Below, one piece after another: positions 34,738 to 42,138 of a stretch of DNA of 42,138 nucleotides; within the stretch, counting starts at the first letter, position 1, and each line of letters starts with the position of its first letter. The notes below the pieces were generated by a model. That model saw nothing but the letters and a program-made list of their open reading frames with translations. It was not told the origin of the DNA and did not search any database. The stretch covers positions 1,324,687 to 1,366,824 of the forward strand of contig WELB01000005.1 in assembly GCA_009602725.1 (NCBI GenBank), written 5' to 3'. This DNA comes from Spirogloea muscicola. Taxonomy: Eukaryota; Streptophyta; Zygnematophyceae; Spirogloeales; Spirogloeaceae. The position numbers were made by a program, and so were the translations under genes.

Positions 34738-35530
34738 AAAGGAAGCAAGCGCGGCCAGATTAAGCGGTGGCTGGGAGGGGCCAGCCCAAAGGAATGGACA
34801 AGGTCTGGAGGAGCCGGAGTGCCAAGGACTGAGACAGCAGCAAGTCTCAGCAAGCAGGAAAGCAGACTCTCAGTAACCAGAAAGGCTCGCCCATTGAGGA
34901 TAGGGGCTGGGAAAGCCAGCCCAAAAAGAAGGAACAAAGTCCGAGAAGGGGGCCACCTCTAGGGGGTAACCTCTAGTCAGTAGATGTAAGTCTGAATAGC
35001 TAGCAGAAAGAGATAGGAGTTTGCTCACTCGTGGGTACTGAGCTTCCCTCTGCATCGTTTCTGTGTTCTGCAGTGTTTTGTAGTGTAGTCCTTCTCCGGC
35101 TCCTCTTTCTTTGGCTTTGGACATTGTCCATTCTTTTTTGGGGCTGGCTTTGCCACCCCTCTTCTCTATGGGCGCGCACTTCTCTTACAGCTTCTTCGTT
35201 CTGCCATAGCCTCTTCAGGCCCCGCAGTCGCTGCTTAGCTCGTAGTTTGGCCCCTTCGAACCTTGTCAATTCTTTTCGGGCTGGCTTCTCACAGCCCTTG
35301 CCATTGGGAGAGCCACTTCTTCTTCTTCTTCTTCTTCTTCACAGAAAGAGAGCGGCTCCGCTGTTCCAAGAAGAAGACAAGACTACTCGGTAGAGGGCTA
35401 TGGCTATGATCTGGCCCTTTCTGGCCAGCCCAGAAAGGGCCAGAATCCCAAGGGGGGCCAGAAAAGCGCTAAAGCACACAGAGACTCAGGTGGCCACCGG
35501 GTGCTCAGTATCGGTTGACCAGCCGCAGGT
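34738..35530. repeat. Mosaic repeat block, copy 3 (between CPI1 and PSTK)
   Basis: Shares long stretches with the blocks around the LRR pseudogene: 34738-34850 and 34965-35010 match 7197-7350, 35180-35235 resembles 7610-7720, and 35380-35530 matches 8566-8712. Hairpin cores occur at about 34769-34787, 34903-34922, 35141-35158, 35278-35297 and 35411-35443. A CTT microsatellite lies at 35317-35340. Module order differs from copies 1 and 2, so this looks like a family of short modules rather than one element. No coding sequence is recognised. Confidence 0.75.
35411..35443. repeat. Perfect 13-bp inverted repeat in the repeat block
   Basis: CTGGCCCTTTCTG (35411-35423) and its exact complement CAGAAAGGGCCAG (35431-35443) flank a 7-base loop. 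It is the longest stem among the related hairpin cores in this window. Confidence 0.85.
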
Positions 35531-35927
35531 CGGAGAGAAACCTGAGACTAGTCCCAGGTAGCGAGTTGCCTGTCTGGAGCCCTCGCCAACGTTCGAAAGA
35601 GCTTCTTTGCTCTGGCGCCTCGACTTCCAGCCAACGTGCAGCGGCCGCCGAGGACAGACGGACAGTTCAGAAGGGGAACACGAGATGCAAGCCATGGCAG
35701 ACGTCGAAGCGGGCTCGCAGCTGCCAGCAGAGTGAAAGACTCGCAACAAACATTTGTGGGTGTTGCTCTAGCACTGGCATGCAGTCCCAGTCAGTCGGTT
35801 CTGCAGAGCTGGCCAGACTGCTGGGCGCCCAGCTGCAGAGCTGCCAACGGGCAAGACTCGCAGGCGGCGGCAGAGGCAGCAGCGGCGGCAGCTCCATGAA
35901 ACTGTGGCGGTTGATGGAGGCACAGTG
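35531..35927. other. 5' region of PSTK
   Basis: No recognised gene. The right end is rich in GGC/AGC units (35861-35894), like the 5' regions of the other genes here. Probably the promoter and 5' UTR of PSTK. The span 34360-34737, on the CPI1 side of the repeat, likewise shows nothing recognisable. Confidence 0.5.
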
Positions 35928-38680
35928 ATGGTGCCACAGGCGGCGGCGTGCCTGGCAGTACTAATGGGCCTCCCGGCAGCTGGGAAGACCACGCTCGCCC
36001 GCGCGCTGGCGGCCCTCGCTGCAGGTGATAGCTGCAAGTGCACGCTACCTGAATGCATGAGATTGTGCATAATAAATTGCAGCCACGGTCAAGATCTTGG
36101 TAATAGTGACTGCGCCCTGCAGCTTTCCAGCTCTTGCCGGCTCCGAAGCTCACTGCAACAGTGCTGTGTGCACTGTGGCGTCCTTAGCGTCCCCGGACGG
36201 CGTCCGGACACCTGCCACTGCTCGGAAGGTGGCCGTCGTTCACTTTGACGACTTTCGATGTGGAGGCAGCAGCTGTGGCGGCGGCGGTCTCCTCAAGGAC
36301 TGGCGGGTCAGCACGAGGATGGCTATGCTCTCGGCGCATACAGAACATCTGGAGTCAACATTTGCTTAGGTGCCATCATACAAGGTGGACACTTAGAATG
36401 GAGTTCTGGACTCACGTCAACGTGTACCTTCGCTCTGCCGTCAAGCCAAGTATCCCAGGACTTATTTTTCGTCGAGCTCGTGGAGTGGCGGCATGCTGCA
36501 GGAAGCCCGGCACGAGGCCCTGCACCAGGTGGAGTTACTCCTCCAACACCAGGACGCTGAAGGTGGTCAGCTAATGACCTGTGGTTGGCAGAAAATGCTC
36601 CCAACGATTAGTGTCGTTTGATGCTATGAGGATTTTCCTCTTGTTTGTCCCTATCATTCGGGCCTCTCCTCTATAATGTCTATCCACATTGATATCGTTG
36701 GCGTGCTTTGAATATATAAAGTGATTATCTAGTGGGAGCAGCACGCTGGATCGTGTGCAATCCCATCCTCCATGAGCTATCTGGTCTAGGATTTACGGAG
36801 GTGAGGTTTCGAACACAGGGGTTTGACTTAATTGGCCCACGGCCTGCGCTCACGTTGCTGACGCGCTCCCTTGTGGCCGCCAGCGCCGTTGCTGATTATT
36901 GTGGATGACACCATGGAGCTACGCAGCGTGCGGCTCAGGGCCTACAAGCTTGCCCGCCGCTGTGAGCCCTTGCCTGCTTGAGAACACTGCTTTGTGTTAT
37001 ACGTTGACCTGATATTGACTTGAAAGACCAACAAGGCCTATGAGTCTTCTTGGAGCTTGTGGTCTATTTCCTAGTGTTCTAACTCCAGTACTCAAGTATC
37101 CAGCGACCCAGTAATCAGTACTCCTGCTGCATTTGCATTAATTACTTGCTCAATGCAGGAGTGTGCAACTGTAATGTGATATTGCAAAGAACTTCACAGA
37201 CCTGATTCATTGGAGGTATGTCCTCTAGACATCAGTGCTGGGGAGCTCACCTGTGCAGTGATTGCAACTGTGCCCACAGACGGGGCGGCATTCATAGTAG
37301 TCTACATAGCGGCGCCCCCAGCTCTGTCCCAAGCTAGGAATGAGAGCAGGCCCGCTCAGCAGCGGGTACCAGAATCCGTCCTGGCTCAAATGACTGCGAG
37401 GCTGGAGCCTCCTGACGGCACAATGCACTCCTCGGAGCTCAGTGCTGTTATTGTCAACGCAACAGGAAGTTCTCAGGATCTCAGGTGACACTCGTTTCTG
37501 CAACTATGAGCTGGCGTGCCAGAGTGCTGTACCTGTCTGAAGCTACCTTCAAGTGCTAAGCCTTGCGCCTAGTATATTGGGGACCACATTAAGCATCCAG
37601 ACCTGCATGTCCTGCTTGATGATCCTGTGTATTAAGGTGACGTCATAAGCCATCCAGTCATTGATGTCCTCAGAGGGCTTTGTGTGAAGTCTACATTTCA
37701 TTGGACTGCTGAGAGCTCTGCAGCCAGCATGTGTGGGAGGAGCTGCTGCAGCGGTGGGGCGAGCCGGCGCCAGCCTTGACCTCTCACGATGACTACGCGA
37801 CACTGGTGGGTATGTGACAAACAAGTATGCAGCGACAAAAATTTAAGGGTATAATTGGCGGTCTGCTTGTGGTCAGTTTTGAAGCTTTTAAAGTAAATAT
37901 CTAGCCTTGCTGTTTCGGTCTGCACTCTTGAATTTGGTAGTAGCAATTAATACTGCTCAATGATCATCACGGAAATTCTACAAACAACGTAACGACCTTT
38001 GTGTGTTCCTTGCAGAATGATCATAGGAGCGCTAACAGCGCTCTACACTTGCTTGATCTCCGTACAAGGAAGCTTCAGTCTGCGTCGTTATCTGCACTTC
38101 AAGCACGTGAGAGATCAGACTCTGCTTACAACCTCCACTAGCAAGAGCCCAATTATGAATTTTATATTGCTCAAGAGCCGAGAGAGGTGAACCTTACACC
38201 ATTGCGTCTCACAGGCTTACTCTTAAGCAGCAATGACCCATGTACTGTAGATTGTAGACCCTAGCTTCTGATGAGCACTGATGACTAAATAGGGATTATA
38301 ATTCTGAGCAGTACTATGTGACACCGTTGTATTATTGGTTCCTGTATGACATTGACTTGCCCTTGACATAAAGACACAACCTACTGTAATGGCCTCCTCT
38401 AGCCTCTGTCAACCTGTGTATCATGCTGCGGTTACTGTGACTGCCTGTTCCAGGTGGCGACACCGGGCACATTCTAAAAGCAGCTCAGCAATTGAGTGGG
38501 GCGCGAAGGGAGCTCCTCTGCAAGGCCAGGGCATTCGCCACTTCCTGCCACTCCGAGACAAGTGGAAGGCTGGACGTTGACCATGAAGCCAGGAGTTCAG
38601 CGGGACTGTTAGTGGAGTATGTGGAAGCAGAGGTTGCAAGATATGAAGCCCGGTGCTTCCAGGCGCTAGATAACCCTTGA
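35928..38680 (+). CDS. PSTK: L-seryl-tRNA(Sec) kinase
   Basis: P-loop kinase that phosphorylates Ser-tRNA(Sec), the step before SepSecS makes Sec-tRNA in archaea and eukaryotes. Exons: 35928-36024, 36188-36306, 36370-36384, 36502-36562, 36884-36961, 37280-37484, 37724-37805, 38016-38106, 38454-38680; 324 residues in frame. Landmarks: Walker A GLPAAGKTTLARAL, Asp pair VVHFDDF, YKEARHEALHQVELLL, the second Asp pair LLIIVDDTMELRSVRLRAY (usually DDN), and ARRYGAAFIVVYIAAPP with NESRPAQQRVPESVLAQM, which matches the RNGQR...P..VL...KLE..P region of the family. VWEELLQRWG and a helical C-terminus follow. The 15-base exon (VPSYK) and the donor at 36307 were set by phase and by analogy with relatives and are the weakest part. 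Presence of PSTK implies a selenoprotein-making organism. Confidence 0.88.
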
Positions 38681-39252
38681 CGAAGTTGACCTTCAGGAAA
38701 GCAACTGTATCTTATGCTGATGCGCGAATGCAAGCCTGCACTCCTTCACACCTTCAAGTGAGCTCTGCATCCAAGGTCTATAGCAAATGTAGGTCTATGA
38801 GTGCGTTTCAATCATTGATGACAGCTTCTTCTAATGCCTGCCTGTTCAAGTATTGTTAACAGCTTCTTAACTCCTGCCTGCCACTGGCACTGAGAGGTAC
38901 TATTACGCAGATGCACATACCTTAACTAGAATCAGGTGGCCACATCACTGTGCATGTGTAGGGACGAGCCATTGTCCAGTCAAACATCATCTTCGCTGCT
39001 TCTAACTTTTCTGTGCATGCCTTGTCTTGGTACTATCAAGGTAGAGCAAGAGCAGATGCTTAGTGATGCTCTGCTCTTGGTTGCGACCTTTTTAGAAGCA
39101 ATTTAGAAAAACGGAACAAGGGACTTGCCCCGTCAATGGTGATGCTCAGGCTGCTGAGAATAGCTGCTGAGATTTGCTCATGCCAACTCGCTGCGCTTTG
39201 CCCGTTGGAAAGCGAGGGTTCTTCAAAAGCACATGCTTTTGCACGACTTTTA
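38681..39252. other. Convergent intergenic region PSTK / NUDX14
   Basis: Nothing coding recognised. Expected to hold the two 3' UTRs. Confidence 0.55.
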
Positions 39253-42126
39253 TCAAGAACACTCATGGCACGCACTGAGCTCAGACTCTGATTTGGGAGG
39301 TGGAGGTAGGAGGCCTTCTCTGGATGCCATCTCGTAGATGGCACAAGCAGCCAGAACCTTCGAGTCAGCGGAGCTCCGCCAGAGCTGGGGATAAGGTACA
39401 AGCCTGACCTGGATCAGCTCGCCATGATCTCTCAGACCAGTTTTCCTGCCTCGTAACTGCTCTACAATCTGCCACGTGAAGGACAAGTGTGTGAGACTGC
39501 CGGCATGTACAGGTACTGGCCTGCATTTGATATCCAGGCAAAGGATAGGAGACTATAGAGCTGGATATATTAGGCTCAAATGCAGTTGCAAAGGCTAAAT
39601 TCTGAATCAGCATCTCAATTATGCTGGTGGACAAAGACAAGTACCTCTTTGTCCACTTTTGTGCGATAAAGAAAGAGCGTAATTTGTTCGTCACTACCAC
39701 CCTGAACAATAGGCACCAAAACGTTGTAGTGTCAGAATATGCGACAATCTGCGCAGCGCAGTGATAGATTCCTGTTCTAGTGGTATCATCTGCTGAAAGG
39801 GTACCAAGTAGGCGAAGGAGTGAAATTGCGAAGTGCCTGCTCCTGTTATATAATCTATATAGAAATCACATATCACATGCCAACTTATTGACTTCCACGC
39901 AAGAGATGGACATACTGGAGATGGATACATCTTCTGACTGGTATCAGGGTCAAGTAGTGCTGTCAGATCCACAAGGTCCTCCGCCTTCAAGTGTATCCCA
40001 GTTTCCTCCTCAACCTGATAACATACAAAAGGTGGTAAGCGCACTTCTCATCATGCTTTAAGGTTGCCAGTGATGAGGCTAATGGAGTTGCCCCGGTTGC
40101 CAAGAAGGTAGTCTAGCAGCAATGACACTGATCGTTGCTGCATTGTTACTCCATCATTGTCAACTGGAGGAGTTTCTGCATCTGACCTCTCTAGCTGCTG
40201 TGCCTACAAAGTCGCCTTCACCATCATCGAGCATCCCTGCGGGCAGTTCAAGAATGGCCCTACCCACTGGTACACGAGCCTGGCACAGCTCGCCGCGCAG
40301 AAGATCACGTGCTGGTACACATCAAAAACGTTCCATAGAGCAGAAGCTTCGACCTGCCTACAGCTTGTGTCCTCTTCACATCTACTGTCAGCTCGAGCAT
40401 AGTGTAAGCACCGAGGTATGCATGGAGCAACTTCACTGACTCACAGTAGCAAGCAGAGCCATTTCATCTCAAGGTAAGGCGTGACAAGCTACAACATCGA
40501 TTCGTCACTCGTATATGCCAAGCAGTTGTGCACCTGTTCTGTGAGCACCGCATACTGCTCACCCTCGCACTCAAGCAGCATGAGTATTCCCACTGCTCCT
40601 CCCCGGGCGAAGACAATGCCTGGCAGCTGCAGCCAAGTCAAGCAAGGCTAACGCAGCAGCTCTTTACGAACTTTCTCTTATATTGCACAAGTTGTCGTAC
40701 TACTACGTTACGAGCTTTTCCAGTTTGCTTTGTAAGAAGGGAATTATTAGTACAGATGGAGACATGGTAAGTGCTGTGTGGTATGATGCTTCATATTTTT
40801 GCCTCGGTTGCTTGAAGAAGTATTACAACTAATGCCCACTGTCTAAAATTGCAGACCTTGCTTTTTGTTTCGTTGTCATAGATGTCGGCTTTAAACTTCA
40901 CAAAGCCAACGCGTTGTCCAAACATGTCCACGCTCTGAAAGAGGTTCACAAGTCCTTGATAATATCGTGTCAGTTTATAGTCATAGTGCTCAATCTTTGG
41001 TGTCCACACATGCAAATTGCATGGTGAGTAGGAGCTGAAGTGCAAGAGGCTTGGCAGCAGGCGATTATCCGTGAGTGCTTGAAGTGCCCCTTGCAGGATG
41101 ACTGGAGTGAGATAATTTTTGGACTAGGTAAGTACATAATCCAGGGCTCGACCACCACATAGTCCGCCAAGTACTATGAGGTCCCCCAACAGCCAATGTG
41201 CGCAGCAAGAAAGTCCTTCCATTGACCTGCACTACCCCACCTGGATTGTGATTCTGCGGAGAGTGCAGCCGAGGTTGAGGATACCGCCGGGGCCACGCAG
41301 GGCCTTCTCCCAATCCTTGAATGGCACCGATGCCAGCGCCTTCCTGACAACATTGACGAACGGCATGCATTACACCTGGAGCTAACGCCACGTCCAGCGA
41401 ACTTGATTGTGTTTTTTTGAAAAACTACTACATCATTACGCAGCTTAGCTGCTGTTGACTATTGTGGCACAGATTTCGTCTCCTTTGCCTTAGCATCACA
41501 CAGCTCCTGGGCCGTGCATCACGAGCTTGCAAATTCTCAGCGTGCTTGATTCTCACTGAAAGGGTCCATGACCTTCTTGAGCCGATGTGCAAGCTTACTC
41601 TATCTCAGCCTCGCTGATGCCAGGCGCCCCGGTGACTTGCACTGGCAGCCCAGAAACGACGGCGTCCTTTGTCAGCCCTTCCGCCATAGAGGTCGACGCG
41701 CTGGACGCCCGGTATACTGGCTGCATGACGGTGCGCGCCACCGAGCGGGTGCCGCTTGCGGCGGGCAGAGAGGGCAGCCTCGCGTTCTGCCGCCGCGCAG
41801 GAGGCCACTACTGAGGTCAGCCACCATGGCTTCAGGATGATGAGGGACGGCCTTCACTAAGGTCACGATGGTGGCGGACGGCAACGCAAAGGCGACGCCA
41901 GCGCTGTGTCGTCTGGCATTGCGGACGACGGCTTCTGCTGCAGCGCTCGGCGGGGGGGAGGCGGCGCAGCGTCCACATCGCCATTGAGACGAGTGAATGG
42001 CCTCAAGGGCCGGGGCCTCCGCCGGGCGCGCCTCACCCTGGCGCAGTGGCCCGGGGCTCGGGCGGCCCTGGCGGCCGCCAGCTGCGTGGCGTGTAGTCCC
42101 GCCCGGCGCAGGGCCTGTGCCGGCAT
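39253..42126 (-). CDS. Nudix ADP-sugar/ADP-ribose pyrophosphatase, NUDX14-like, likely plastid-targeted
   Basis: Nudix hydrolase most like plant NUDX14, which splits ADP-glucose and ADP-ribose to AMP and sugar phosphate. Exons (reverse strand): 42037-42126, 41599-41786, 41241-41343, 40857-40934, 40534-40626, 40187-40279, 39916-40014, 39645-39701, 39253-39468; 338 residues. The first exon and the start of the second are rich in Ala, Arg and Ser and poor in acidic residues (MPAQALRRAGLHATQLAAAR), as in plastid or mitochondrial transit peptides. The core follows: KALASVPFKDWEKAL, SVDMFGQRVGFVKFKADI, LPGIVFARGGAVG, ELPAGMLDDGEGDFVGTAAR, the Nudix REVEEETGI, TSQKMYPSPGGSDEQITLFL, and GLRDHGELIQVRLVPYPQLW. 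If exon 1 is wrong, an in-frame ATG at 41726 would start a shorter form. A CGG tract abuts the ATG. Confidence 0.92.
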
Positions 42127-42138
42127 CGGCGGCGGCGG
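42127..42138. repeat. CGG triplet tract at window end
   Basis: Four CGG units directly upstream of the NUDX14-like start codon, cut by the end of the window. Confidence 0.75.

Noticed and set aside
1-42138. tRNA, rRNA or CRISPR features
   Set aside because: I looked for B-box-like GGTTCGANTCC strings and regular spaced repeats and found none that hold up.

Overview
The window reads as nuclear DNA of a green alga (Chlorophyta, perhaps a trebouxiophyte; the class is a guess). Evidence: every gene is split by short GT-AG introns; the proteins are green-lineage types (cycloeucalenol cycloisomerase, NUDX14-like ADP-sugar pyrophosphatase, BET11-like SNARE, a plant-style LRR receptor-like protein); a selenocysteine-pathway kinase (PSTK), retained by many algae but lost in land plants, is present; and a plant-type TTTAGGG telomere-like motif occurs. 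Gene models were spliced by hand from homology, reading phase and splice sites.

Layout: TXNDC9-like C-terminal part (125-600, +); an LRR receptor-like protein gene (2097-6714, -); a mosaic repeat block (7038-8285); a degenerate partial copy of the LRR gene (8286-10612, -); a second copy of the repeat block (10648-11472); proteasome subunit alpha-7 (12074-13625, -); SERINC/TMS1 (14499-18085, +); tRNA pseudouridine synthase PUS7/TruD (19078-26076, -); Bet1-like SNARE (26364-27716, +); FYVE-ankyrin protein (28511-31386, +); cycloeucalenol cycloisomerase (31555-34359, -); a third copy of the repeat family (34738-35530); L-seryl-tRNA(Sec) kinase (35928-38680, +); NUDX14-like Nudix hydrolase (39253-42126, -).

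Most neighbours alternate in strand, so promoters are often divergent (PSMA7/SERINC, PUS7/BET1) and 3' ends convergent (SERINC/PUS7, FYVE-ANK/CPI1, PSTK/NUDX14). The genes do not form one pathway; most are housekeeping (proteostasis, membrane traffic, sterol synthesis, tRNA modification, selenocysteine synthesis, nucleotide-sugar turnover).

The most unusual parts are the LRR gene with introns cut at the same point of its repeats, its broken copy enclosed by two repeat blocks, a hairpin-core repeat family, CGG/GCC triplet tracts just upstream of most start codons (three contain or adjoin a single N), and a telo-box plus G-rich tract in the proteasome/SERINC promoter.
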